From: an uncultured Acidimicrobiia bacterium | Lineage (GTDB): Bacteria; Actinomycetota; Acidimicrobiia; Spongiisociales; Spongiisociaceae | Direction: 5' to 3' | NCBI GenBank assembly: GCA_937900165.1 | Contig: CALCCX010000492.1 | Location: 1-5,932, forward strand | DNA: 5,932 nucleotides | Shown: one piece after another, positions 1 through 5,838 of the stretch | Position numbering within the stretch: the stretch's first letter is position 1 | Layout: each line of letters opens with the position of its first letter | The notes under the pieces: model-generated | Seen by the model: only the letters and a program-made list of their open reading frames with translations | Told to the model about the DNA's origin: nothing | Databases searched by the model: none | Program-made: the position numbers and the translations under genes

Positions 1-1171
1 CATCCAACAGCGACATCGTTCCGACCACTGCGGCGACCAGGCCGGTCTCGATGGAGGATTCGTCCAGGTCGAACGACGCGGAATGAAGATCGACTCGGCG
101 GTCTTCGAACCCCACTCCCAAACGGACAAGTGCCCCTACGTTCACGTCCAGAAATCGACTGAAGTCCTCTGCTCCGAGACTCGCATAGGAGTCAACCACC
201 GATTTGGCACCAAGAGCGCTGTGGTACGAGGTTCGGAGCCGCTCGATGACGGCATCGTCATTGACCACGGGCGGAATGCCCCGCTGGTAGCGGACCGTGG
301 TTTTGGCGCCGTGGGGTGCAGCAACTTCCTGGGTGAGCCGTTCGACCAACACCGGCAACTCGTCCCACACCTCCCGATCGAGGGTCCTACAGGTCCCCGA
401 CATGGTGACCGACGCCGGAATGACATTGTCCGCTTTTCCTCCGTGAACCTGCCCGAAGACCATCACAAGAGGTTTGCGGGCATCCACGGAGCGGCTCACT
501 AGATTGGGCACTTCGTTGATCACTCTGGCGGCCGCCCCGATCAGGTCAACCGTTTCGTAGGGCCGCGCGGTATGTCCGCCAGGACCTTCGAGAAGGATCT
601 CGAAACGATCTGACGAACTGGTGATGGGCCCGGCCTTGAGGCCTAGCGTGCCGCTGGGAATCGAGGGGTCGACATGAAAGGCCATGATGGCTGAGAGGTC
701 CTCGGCCAATCCGTCACGGACCATGTCATGGGCGCCTCCCGGAAAAAGTTCCTCGGCCGGTTGGAACAGAAATCGGATTCGCCCGGTTTCGAGCCCGACT
801 CGGTGACTGATCAGGGCCGCATATGTCCCGATGGCCGTGTGGGCGTCGTGGCCACAGGCATGCATTACCCCGGCGACCTCACTCCTGAACGGCACATCTG
901 CCGTTTCGTTGATGGGCAGGGCATCCATGTCGGCCCTGAAGCCGACAGCTCCGCCTTCGTGTCCGACATCGACGGTCAGGCCGGTTTTGAGAGTGCGCTG
1001 CCTGGGGACCAGCCCTCCTGCCTCAAGCGTGTCGATAACCAGCGCGGTTGTCCTGAACTCCTGGTCACCGAGTTCTGGATGGCGGTGAATGGTGCGCCGC
1101 ATCTCTATGGCTGCTGGAGCAAACTCGGCGGCGAGCGCCCGTATGTCGTCTATCGGAAGAGTTTGACCCAT
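1..1171 (-). CDS. M20D-family amidohydrolase (N-acyl-amino-acid / hippurate hydrolase type), 3' end cut by window edge
   Basis: Translating the minus strand from the ATG at 1171 gives 390 open codons that run off the left edge. Family members are usually about 390-400 aa, so only a few C-terminal residues are missing. Visible motifs are RADMDALP (79-86), MHACGHDAH (103-111, with metal ligands Cys106 and His108), QPAEE (137-141, catalytic and metal Glu), FHV (His166), GGHTARP (198-204, in the lid/dimerisation domain) and DLHS (His363). These are the M20D signature, which in the family is a di-metal cytoplasmic hydrolase of N-acyl amino acids, hippurate or IAA conjugates. The exact substrate cannot be read from sequence. 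The start is fixed by an in-frame TAG five codons upstream. There is no Shine-Dalgarno sequence, and a TAGCCT hexamer lies 9 nt before the ATG. The gene is divergent from nadE, with 73 bp between the two starts. Confidence 0.93.
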   Translation of the reverse strand, partial: MGQTLPIDDIRALAAEFAPAAIEMRRTIHRHPELGDQEFRTTALVIDTLEAGGLVPRQRTLKTGLTVDVGHEGGAVGFRADMDALPINETADVPFRSEVAGVMHACGHDAHTAIGTYAALISHRVGLETGRIRFLFQPAEELFPGGAHDMVRDGLAEDLSAIMAFHVDPSIPSGTLGLKAGPITSSSDRFEILLEGPGGHTARPYETVDLIGAAARVINEVPNLVSRSVDARKPLVMVFGQVHGGKADNVIPASVTMSGTCRTLDREVWDELPVLVERLTQEVAAPHGAKTTVRYQRGIPPVVNDDAVIERLRTSYHSALGAKSVVDSYASLGAEDFSRFLDVNVGALVRLGVGFEDRRVDLHSASFDLDESSIETGLVAAVVGTMSLLD

Positions 1172-1180
1172 TGAATCGAC

Positions 1181-1186
1181 AGGCTA
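1181..1186 (-). promoter_or_regulatory. Candidate -10 element (TAGCCT) of the amidohydrolase gene
   Basis: On the minus strand TAGCCT fits the actinobacterial TANNNT -10 pattern. It ends 9 nt before the ATG at 1171, so transcription would start within a few bases of the start codon (leaderless or nearly so). No good -35 match was found. The call leans on the similar arrangement at other genes in the window. Confidence 0.35.
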
Positions 1187-1231
1187 CATGTTCACGGCGC
1201 AGGCCCGCGCTGGTGATGCCCGGTACGTGAA

Positions 1232-1237
1232 TAGGAT
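1232..1237 (+). promoter_or_regulatory. Candidate -10 element (TAGGAT) of nadE, leaderless start
   Basis: TAGGAT is followed by exactly 7 nt and then the nadE ATG at 1245, which would place the transcription start at or next to the A of the start codon. There is no Shine-Dalgarno sequence in front of this ATG. The -35 region is not recognisable. It shares the 73-bp divergent intergenic region with the amidohydrolase promoter. Confidence 0.5.
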
Positions 1238-1244
1238 CACCTGC

Positions 1245-2954
1245 ATGGCAACAATCCGCATCGCAGGTGCGCAGATCAACCTGACCGTAGGCGATATCGA
1301 GGGGAACGAGAAGCGGATCGCGAAATCCATGGATTGGGCCGAGGAGCAGGAAGCCGACGTCCTTCTCGTTCCCGAGTTGGCGATCGCAGGGTATCCGCCT
1401 GAGGACCTGGTGCTGCGGGCCGATTTCGTTGACGCCAACCGCCAAGCCCTGAAGCATTTGGCCGAGCGGGCAGGCAACGTCGTGTCGGTCGTTGGGTTTG
1501 TCGATCGATCTTTTGCCAACAATCGAGGAGCGGCAGATGCCAAACGACGGCAGGTGGCGAATGCGGCTGCGCTGATCCACATGGGCGAGGTGCGCGGTGT
1601 ATACCAAAAGGTCCTGTTGCCCAACTATGGGGTATTTGACGAGGACCGGTATTTCGTGCCGGGCGGTTCACCTGATGCCACCTGGGATATCGGTGGTGTG
1701 ACCGTCGGAGTGTCGGTGTGTGAGGACATCTGGGTCGACGACGGGCCCCCGGCCAGACAGGCCCAGACTGGCGCGCAGATCCTTCTGAATATCAACGGGT
1801 CACCGTTCCACTATGGAAAGGGCCGCGAGCGAGTGGAACTCATCCGTCGCCAGGCCGTGGATAGCGGAGTCCCTGTTGTGTACCTCAACCTGGTAGGTGG
1901 TCAAGACGAGTTGGTGTTCGACGGTGGCAGCCTGATCATCGATGGCAATGGGGTGATCCAGTTCAGAGCACCCAGCTTCTCAGAGGCCATGTTCGTCATG
2001 GATGTGCCCGTCGCCTCCGCCAGCTCTGGTGGAATACCCTCGGCCGTGCGAACGACCCCGATCGAGGTGCCGGCCCAGGTTCTGGATCCGGATTCGACGG
2101 AGCCGCGCGAACCTCTATCCGAGGTGTACACGGCACTGGTGACCGGCCTAGGTGACTATGTACGCAAGAACGGTTTCGGCAAGGTTGTTGTCGGGCTGTC
2201 TGGTGGCATCGACTCAGCTCTCACCGCGGCGATCGCGGTCGACGCGTTGGGGCATGAAGCCGTACGTGGCGTCACGATGCCATCACGTTTCTCGTCATCC
2301 GGCTCGATTGAGGATTCTCGCGATCTGGCGAAACGCCTCGGGATCCGATTTGACGAGATTGCGATCGACGGCCTGTACACCTCGTATCTAGAGGCACTTG
2401 GTCCGGTTTTTGAAGGGACCGACTTCGGGGTGGCTGAGGAGAATATCCAGGCCAGGGTGCGAGGGGCCTTGCTGATGGCCATCTCCAACAAACACGGCGA
2501 AATGGTGGTCGCCACCGGGAACAAGTCCGAGATGGCGGTCGGTTACGCGACCCTCTACGGTGACATGGCGGGCGGATACGCCGTCCTCAAAGACGTCTTC
2601 AAGACCCTCGTCTACCAGCTCGCCGAGTGGCGTAACACCCAGGAAGAGGTCATTCCCCTCGAGATCATCCACAAGGCCCCGTCTGCCGAATTGCGGCCAG
2701 ACCAGAAAGACTCCGACTCGTTGCCTCCTTACAGCGAGCTCGACCAAATCCTGGCGCTCTACATCGAAGAAGATCAACCGGTCGATGAGATCGTTTCTGC
2801 CGGATTCGAGGTCGCCCTCGTGAAAAAGGTCGTCAGGATGGTCGACCGCAACGAATACAAGCGGCGCCAAGCCGCCCCAGGCGTGAAAATCACGACCAAG
2901 GCGTTCGGGCGAGACCGTCGGCTCCCCATAACCAACGCCTGGAGACGCCCCTAA
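1245..2954 (+). CDS. nadE: Glutamine-dependent NAD+ synthetase (EC 6.3.5.1)
   Basis: This 569-aa two-domain enzyme makes NAD+ from deamido-NAD+, ATP and glutamine, the last step of NAD biosynthesis in the cytoplasm. Residues 1-265 form a nitrilase-fold glutaminase with the expected triad: Glu44 (in VPELAIAGYPPEDL), Lys122 (in YQKVLLPNYGVFDE) and Cys159 (in SVCEDIW). Residues 290-569 form the ATP-pyrophosphatase synthetase domain, with the P-loop SGGIDS (319-324), then VVATGNKSEMAVGY (421-434) and KAPSAELRPDQKDSDSLP (477-494). Ammonia released by the first domain is passed to the second in this family. The length matches the shorter glutamine-dependent form (about 540-570 aa) rather than the 679-aa mycobacterial enzyme. 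The frame is open upstream to 1188, but homology begins at MATIRIAGAQINL, so the ATG at 1245 is chosen, supported by the TAGGAT element 7 nt upstream. All key residues are present. Confidence 0.97.
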   Translation: MATIRIAGAQINLTVGDIEGNEKRIAKSMDWAEEQEADVLLVPELAIAGYPPEDLVLRADFVDANRQALKHLAERAGNVVSVVGFVDRSFANNRGAADAKRRQVANAAALIHMGEVRGVYQKVLLPNYGVFDEDRYFVPGGSPDATWDIGGVTVGVSVCEDIWVDDGPPARQAQTGAQILLNINGSPFHYGKGRERVELIRRQAVDSGVPVVYLNLVGGQDELVFDGGSLIIDGNGVIQFRAPSFSEAMFVMDVPVASASSGGIPSAVRTTPIEVPAQVLDPDSTEPREPLSEVYTALVTGLGDYVRKNGFGKVVVGLSGGIDSALTAAIAVDALGHEAVRGVTMPSRFSSSGSIEDSRDLAKRLGIRFDEIAIDGLYTSYLEALGPVFEGTDFGVAEENIQARVRGALLMAISNKHGEMVVATGNKSEMAVGYATLYGDMAGGYAVLKDVFKTLVYQLAEWRNTQEEVIPLEIIHKAPSAELRPDQKDSDSLPPYSELDQILALYIEEDQPVDEIVSAGFEVALVKKVVRMVDRNEYKRRQAAPGVKITTKAFGRDRRLPITNAWRRP

Positions 2955-2956
2955 AC

Positions 2957-2970
2957 CCAGCCACAGCCAC
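2957..2970. repeat. Inverted copy of the hexamer repeat, 14 bp, pairs with 3234-3247
   Basis: CCAGCCACAGCCAC, three bases after the nadE stop codon, is the exact reverse complement of GTGGCTGTGGCTGG at 3234-3247, the distal end of the hexamer array. The two arms enclose the heptamer array and most of the hexamer array. Because the motif is itself repetitive, the left arm could pair with many registers of the array. It is either a remnant of an inverted array or a potential long-range stem. Confidence 0.7.
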
Positions 2971-2990
2971 GGAAGCCAAGTTGGTTCAAT

Positions 2991-3088
2991 CCGCTCTCCG
3001 CTTTCCGCTTTCCGCTTTCCGCTTTCCGCTTTCCGCTTTCCGCTTTCCGCTTTCCGCCTTCCGCTTTCCGCTTTCCGCCTTCCGCTCT
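2991..3088. repeat. Heptanucleotide tandem array, 14 units of CCGCTTT and variants
   Basis: There are fourteen contiguous 7-base units with no indels. Unit 1 is CCGCTCT, units 2-9 are CCGCTTT, unit 10 is CCGCCTT, units 11-12 are CCGCTTT, unit 13 is CCGCCTT and unit 14 is CCGCTCT. All variation is T/C at unit positions 5 and 6, and the two outermost units are identical. It lies 36 bases after the nadE stop, outside any supported gene. It resembles in kind the short tandemly repeated heptamers described in cyanobacteria, but I infer no relationship. Such arrays commonly change copy number by slippage. Confidence 0.97.
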
Positions 3089-3168
3089 CCGTCGCGACCG
3101 GGTGCGTTCTGATCTGGCGCGGCAGTCCGGCTAGTTGGAACTTGTCCAGTAGGCCTGACAACCACAAT

Positions 3169-3246
3169 TGGCTGTGGCTGTGGCTGTGGCTGTGGCTGTG
3201 GCTGTGGCTGTGGCTGTGGCTGTGGCTGTGGCTGTGGCTGTGGCTG
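3169..3246. repeat. Hexanucleotide tandem array, 13 perfect units of TGGCTG
   Basis: Thirteen uninterrupted identical copies of TGGCTG span 78 bases. The array ends one base before a TAGCTT hexamer and 13 bases before the proposed GTG start of the aminotransferase gene, so it fills the place where that gene's -35 and upstream promoter region should be. Perfect identity suggests recent expansion or homogenisation. A stop codon (TAG, 3248-3250) separates it from the gene in the gene's own frame, so it is not a coding N-terminal extension. Confidence 0.97.
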
Positions 3247-3247
3247 G

Positions 3248-3253
3248 TAGCTT
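3248..3253 (+). promoter_or_regulatory. Candidate -10 element (TAGCTT) of the aminotransferase gene
   Basis: TAGCTT fits TANNNT and ends 6 nt before the GTG at 3260, again with no Shine-Dalgarno sequence. The matching -35 position (about 3224-3231) falls inside the TGGCTG array, where no register resembles TTGACA closely. Confidence 0.35.
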
Positions 3254-3259
3254 CTTCGG

Positions 3260-4069
3260 GTGACGGTATTGGTGAACGGGGAGGCGGGCGCAACGCTTTC
3301 CGTCTTGGATCCCATGGTCCTGCGAGGAGACGGATGTTTCGAGGCGGCCCGCGTCTAAGGGGGTGCTTGTTTCAGGATTGACGACCATCTGGATCGTTTG
3401 GCCCGATCGGCTGTCGCGCTCGAGATCGAACTTCCATCGTTGGATACGATCGCAGGGTGGTGCAGGGCGTTGGCTGAGGAGCTTGGTACGGGAGTCATAC
3501 GGGTGCTTGCCTCTGCGGGTCCGTCAGGCGGCCAAGGCGAGCGTGGAACCGTGGTGGTGTTCAGCGAGCCTCTGCCTGAGATTCTCGAGGCCTACCGACT
3601 CCTGCCGGTCGTTGCTCCATGGCATCCGGCGGGCGAGCAATGGGCTCTGGCCGGGGTAAAGACACTCTCCTACGCCCCAAACATGGCAGCTTCGCGACAG
3701 GCAAGGGCGTCGTCCTTCGACGACGCCCTGCTGCTGTCCAAGACCGGGACGATGCTTGAAATGCCAACTTCGACGATTGTTTGGGTGATCGACGGCGTGT
3801 TGGAAACGCCGGCGTTGGATCTCGGAATCCTGGCTTCGATCACCAGAAAGGCCGTCCTGGAACTCTGCGAGCGCCAGGATATTCGTGTGTCGGAAGGTCG
3901 CTTCGCCACCGAGCGTCTGGCCAGTGCCGACGAGGTCATGATGCTCTCCAGCATCAAGGAGGTGCGCCCAGTTTTGGCTGTCGGGAAGCGTTTGTTCGAA
4001 CCAGGCCCAATGACCGCCATGGTCGGCGACGCCTATTCTCGTCTTGTGGCCGAGGAGCTGAATTGCTGA
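3260..4069 (+). pseudogene. Class IV PLP aminotransferase / aminodeoxychorismate lyase-like gene, interrupted by in-frame TAA at codon 33
   Basis: The frame from the GTG at 3260 to the TGA at 4067-4069 is 269 codons, the usual length for PabC / D-amino-acid-aminotransferase-like proteins of fold type IV. Conserved blocks run through it in order: LVNGE (4-8), LRGDGCFEAARV (21-32), FRIDDHLDRLARSA (38-51, with the HxxRL Arg that in IlvE contacts the PLP phosphate), AGVKTLSYAPNMAASRQA (131-148, with the PLP Schiff-base Lys134), MLEMPTSTIVWVIDGVLETP (165-184), LGILASITRKAVLEL (188-202) and SSIKEVRPV (230-238). TAA at 3356-3358 falls where homologues typically read Tyr in a VYGG motif, and homology continues in the same frame after it, so this is a point nonsense change and not a frameshift. 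The open frame left downstream begins at a TTG (3398, Leu47), just after the PLP-phosphate Arg, and so is unlikely to be functional. The KTLSYAPNMAA block resembles actinobacterial PabC-like proteins. A branched-chain or D-amino-acid transaminase is the alternative. A consensus error is also possible. Confidence 0.8.
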
Positions 4070-4122
4070 GAGGGGAACTTGCCTTTGGTATCCGGACGTT
4101 GAATCATCGACCAGGAAATTGT

Positions 4123-4134
4123 TAGTTTGGGAGG
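4123..4134 (+). promoter_or_regulatory. Overlapping -10-like TAGTTT (4123-4128) and Shine-Dalgarno GGGAGG (4129-4134) of the lipoprotein gene
   Basis: GGGAGG lies 6 nt before the ATG at 4141 and directly abuts another ATG at 4135 in the same frame. TAGTTT lies 6 nt before the ATG at 4135, with TTGAAT 18 bases further upstream as a possible -35. The two readings exclude each other: an SD-led start at 4141 needs an upstream promoter or read-through from the preceding gene, while the TAGTTT promoter would give a leaderless message starting at 4135. This is the only convincing Shine-Dalgarno sequence in the window. Confidence 0.45.
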
Positions 4135-4140
4135 ATGTCA

Positions 4141-4671
4141 ATGCGTCGAGCTGTAGCCGTCAATCTGTTGCTGGCGCTTGTCCTGATCGGGTCCGCGTGT
4201 TCGAGGGGCGAAGACGAGGCGAGTGTGACAACCGTGGTATCAGAGAGTGCCGCGACCACTGCTGTCCTGGTCGCGCCAACTGTCGTCTCTGACGAGCCGG
4301 CGGACTCCGGTGAGGACGAGGCGGCCGCGACTACTTCGACTACTCAGCTGGTCGGCGGCACACCCACCTATGAGGTCGTGGATCGGGTTGAGGCAGACGC
4401 GGGTGACGAGTTGGTAGTGGTCGTCGAGCCCGGTACCTACTCTGAAGTAGAACTTCAGAACCTGGTGTTCGATATTGTCGACCGGTTCAAACCTCTGACG
4501 GTGGTTGTGGTTGACGATCCCGCAGCAGCCGTCCTCGCGTTCGCCGAAGACCTGTCAGACGATGAAGCCGCGCTTTTGGCCAGCCGGACTTTTCTGACAA
4601 TCACCGATGGCATCGAAGTCACATTCTCGGGGCCATATGCCGGAATCGCCGATTTGACGATCGGATCCTGA
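4141..4671 (+). CDS. Small uncharacterised lipoprotein
   Basis: This is a 176-aa protein of unknown function. Residues 1-20 form a lipoprotein signal peptide: Arg2-Arg3, a hydrophobic core NLLLALVLIG, then GSAC with Cys20 as the lipidated residue. It fits the general prokaryotic lipobox pattern, although Gly at -3 is less usual than Leu. Residues 21-75 are an acidic linker rich in Ser, Thr, Ala and Glu, like surface-exposed tethers in actinobacteria. Residues 76-176 look like a small folded alternating alpha/beta domain with hydrophobic strands (LVVVVEP, TVVVVDD) and an acidic C-terminal part. There are no further cysteines and no catalytic motif I recognise. The start at 4141 is preferred for its GGGAGG at 6 nt spacing; 4135 would add only Met-Ser. 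It begins 71 bp after the aminotransferase stop, so co-transcription is possible. It ends 176 bp before the diguanylate cyclase gene. Confidence 0.85.
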   Translation: MRRAVAVNLLLALVLIGSACSRGEDEASVTTVVSESAATTAVLVAPTVVSDEPADSGEDEAAATTSTTQLVGGTPTYEVVDRVEADAGDELVVVVEPGTYSEVELQNLVFDIVDRFKPLTVVVVDDPAAAVLAFAEDLSDDEAALLASRTFLTITDGIEVTFSGPYAGIADLTIGS

Positions 4672-4683
4672 AGCCTTCCGCGA

Positions 4684-4765
4684 AGTTGCGAACGTGATTG
4701 ACGGGGCTGTCGGCCGAGTTGCGATGCAGTTCGCACAACTCACAATGTTGCTGTCGAAGTTGTGA
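4684..4765. repeat. Three direct AGTTGYGA copies with overlapping inverted repeats upstream of the diguanylate cyclase gene
   Basis: AGTTGCGA occurs at 4684-4691 and 4717-4724, and AGTTGTGA at 4758-4765. A near-inverted form (TCGCACAACT) lies at 4731-4740. In addition, CACAACT (4734-4740) is complementary to AGTTGTG (4758-4764), and GTTGCT (4747-4752) is complementary to AGCAAC (4766-4771). The two pairings interleave, as in an H-type pseudoknot. The cluster lies 82-164 bp before the ATG at 4848. It could be a regulator-binding region or an RNA structure at the end of the lipoprotein transcript; neither is proven. Confidence 0.4.
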
Positions 4766-4834
4766 AGCAACCTCAGAGAGCCCACAGAGTTACCGTCGGC
4801 CGGTGAGCGTTCAAGTTTCGGGGTTTAGAACGCC

Positions 4835-4840
4835 GATACT
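4835..4840 (+). promoter_or_regulatory. Candidate -10 element (GATACT) of the diguanylate cyclase gene
   Basis: GATACT differs from a good -10 (TATACT) at one base and is followed by exactly 7 nt and the ATG at 4848, the same geometry as at nadE. There is no Shine-Dalgarno sequence before this ATG. The -35 match is poor. Confidence 0.35.
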
Positions 4841-4847
4841 TGTATTG

Positions 4848-5838
4848 ATGAGTGGACAATCCCCCGACGTCCGTGTGCTTTTGGCCGATGCCGATCCGGT
4901 ATCTCTCGCCGTTGCAGCCAATGTGCTGGAAACGGCGGGGGTGACCGTTGTCGGAAAGGCCTCCGACCCGGCCCAGGCCATCGAGCTCGCCAGAACCAAC
5001 CACCCGACTGTTGTCGTGATCGACGTGGCCCTTGGCGGCATGGGTGCTCCGGTCACAGCCAAGCGGCTCAGAGAGCTTCCTGGTCAGCGGATCGAGGTTG
5101 TGGCCCTTGCCGGGTTCAATGAGGTCAACCAGCTAGGAGACATGGTCGCAAGCGGAACGGGCGCCTATGTGATCAAAGGTAAGCCTGCCGAGCTGATTGC
5201 CGCTGTTCGGGCTGTCTCGACGGGTTCGGGGCTTTTGTCGGCTGAGGCAAGTCGTCCTGTCCTCGACGAAATTCAGAACCTGTACGACCGTGAGCGGGCC
5301 CGCAACGGTGAGCTGGAGCAGATGGTCACTCAGCTTCAGGCTCTCTCGGTGACCGACTGGCTGACAGGTCTGAAGAATCACGGCTACTTTTTCGATCGAC
5401 TTTCCGAGGAGCTCGAGCGCTCCCGCCGTTATGACCGTCCTCTGGCGGTGATCATGGCCGATTTGGACGACTTCAAACGCATCAACGACTCGTATGGCCA
5501 TGCAGCCGGAGACGCAGTTCTTCGATCGATTGGAGAGGTTTTCCGCAAGCAGCTCCGTGAGGTCGACGTTGCATGTCGAGTAGGTGGCGAGGAATTCGGT
5601 GTGATCATGCCTGAGACCGACAGCGAAGGAGCCTTTCAGGCTGCGGAGCGTTTGCGCTTGGCCGCCCACGAGGCCGCGGTGCCAGGAGTGGGCTCGGTGA
5701 AGCTCAGCCTGGGCGTCGCGGTATTTCCCGATGATGCCGGGGCTAGGGACGAGCTGGTGGCCGAGGCGGATCAGGCCCTGTACCTGGCCAAACACCAGGG
5801 CAAGGACAAGGTCGTGCTGGCGGGTTCCAGGGCCGACG
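4848..5838 (+). CDS. Response-regulator diguanylate cyclase (REC-GGEEF), 3' end missing
   Basis: Genomic sequence encodes 330 residues before adapter sequence begins. Residues 8-125 are a receiver domain with the phosphoacceptor Asp59 (in VVVIDV), acidic residues Asp14 and Asp16, and the conserved Lys110 (in AYVIK). The switch Thr/Ser position is Ala88. A helical, probably coiled-coil linker spans about 137-168. Residues 169-326 are a GGDEF domain opening with DWLTGLKNHGYF, followed by ADLDDFKRINDSYGH (204-218, metal Asp205 and guanine-contacting Asn213) and the active-site GGEEF (246-250). An inhibitory I-site RxxD (Arg237-Asp240) sits five residues before GGEEF. All catalytic residues are present, so it should make c-di-GMP from two GTP with product feedback inhibition, in a PleD/WspR-like phosphorylation-controlled way. 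The ATG at 4848 is chosen because the receiver homology begins right after it. The true stop lies beyond 5838, and only a short tail should be missing. Confidence 0.93.

Larger units (their letters stand above)
2955..3259. other. Repeat-bearing intergenic region between nadE and the aminotransferase gene
   Basis: This 305-base stretch carries no convincing gene. It holds an inverted hexamer remnant (2957-2970), a heptamer tandem array (2991-3088), 80 bases of non-repetitive sequence, a hexamer tandem array (3169-3246) and a candidate -10 element (3248-3253). Long open frames cross it on both strands only because 6-mer and 7-mer arrays lack stop codons. They translate to low-complexity His-Ser, Pro-Gln, Trp-Leu or Glu-Ser-Gly-Lys-Arg repeats. 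I saw no hairpin followed by a T-tract that would serve as a clear nadE terminator. Confidence 0.75.

Noticed and set aside
83..1174. Several plus-strand open frames (83-502, 728-1174, 831-1088)
   Set aside because: They lie antisense to the amidohydrolase, whose frame is continuous and carries all metal-binding motifs.
1188..1244. A 19-residue N-terminal extension of nadE from the ATG at 1188
   Set aside because: NAD synthetase homology starts at MATIRIAGAQINL (1245), and the extension would overlap the divergent promoter region, including the TAGGAT element 7 nt before 1245.
3142..3161. Small hairpin TTGTC-AG / CT-GACAA between the two arrays as a terminator
   Set aside because: The stem is short with a bulge, of mixed composition, and has no following T-tract. 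It is not distinguishable from chance.
2991..3246. CRISPR array
   Set aside because: The repeats are contiguous 7-mers and 6-mers with no spacers and no cas genes nearby. They are microsatellite-type tandem arrays.
2388..3293. Long minus-strand open frame (301 codons) with His-Ser repeats and a Lys-Arg-Ala-Glu-Ser-Gly repeat
   Set aside because: It crosses both tandem arrays and runs antisense through the C-terminal coding part of nadE. Repeat units without stop codons create the length, the protein is low-complexity, and no start signal or homology is evident.
3142..3381. Plus-strand open frame with a Trp-Leu repeat, potentially a membrane-like peptide
   Set aside because: It is the translation of the TGGCTG array in one frame, and its downstream part overlaps the aminotransferase gene in the wrong frame. 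Nothing supports expression.
3398..4069. A shorter aminotransferase gene starting at the TTG at 3398
   Set aside because: It would lack the RGDG.FE block and the HxxRL Arg next to the PLP phosphate, and it has no ribosome-binding or promoter signal. The matching N-terminal segment is present upstream in the same frame, so this is the remainder of an interrupted gene.
4698..4847. A 50-residue N-terminal extension of the diguanylate cyclase from the frame start at 4698
   Set aside because: The extension is Ser- and Cys-rich without domain similarity and crosses the repeat cluster. The receiver domain begins just after the ATG at 4848, which has a -10-like element at leaderless spacing.
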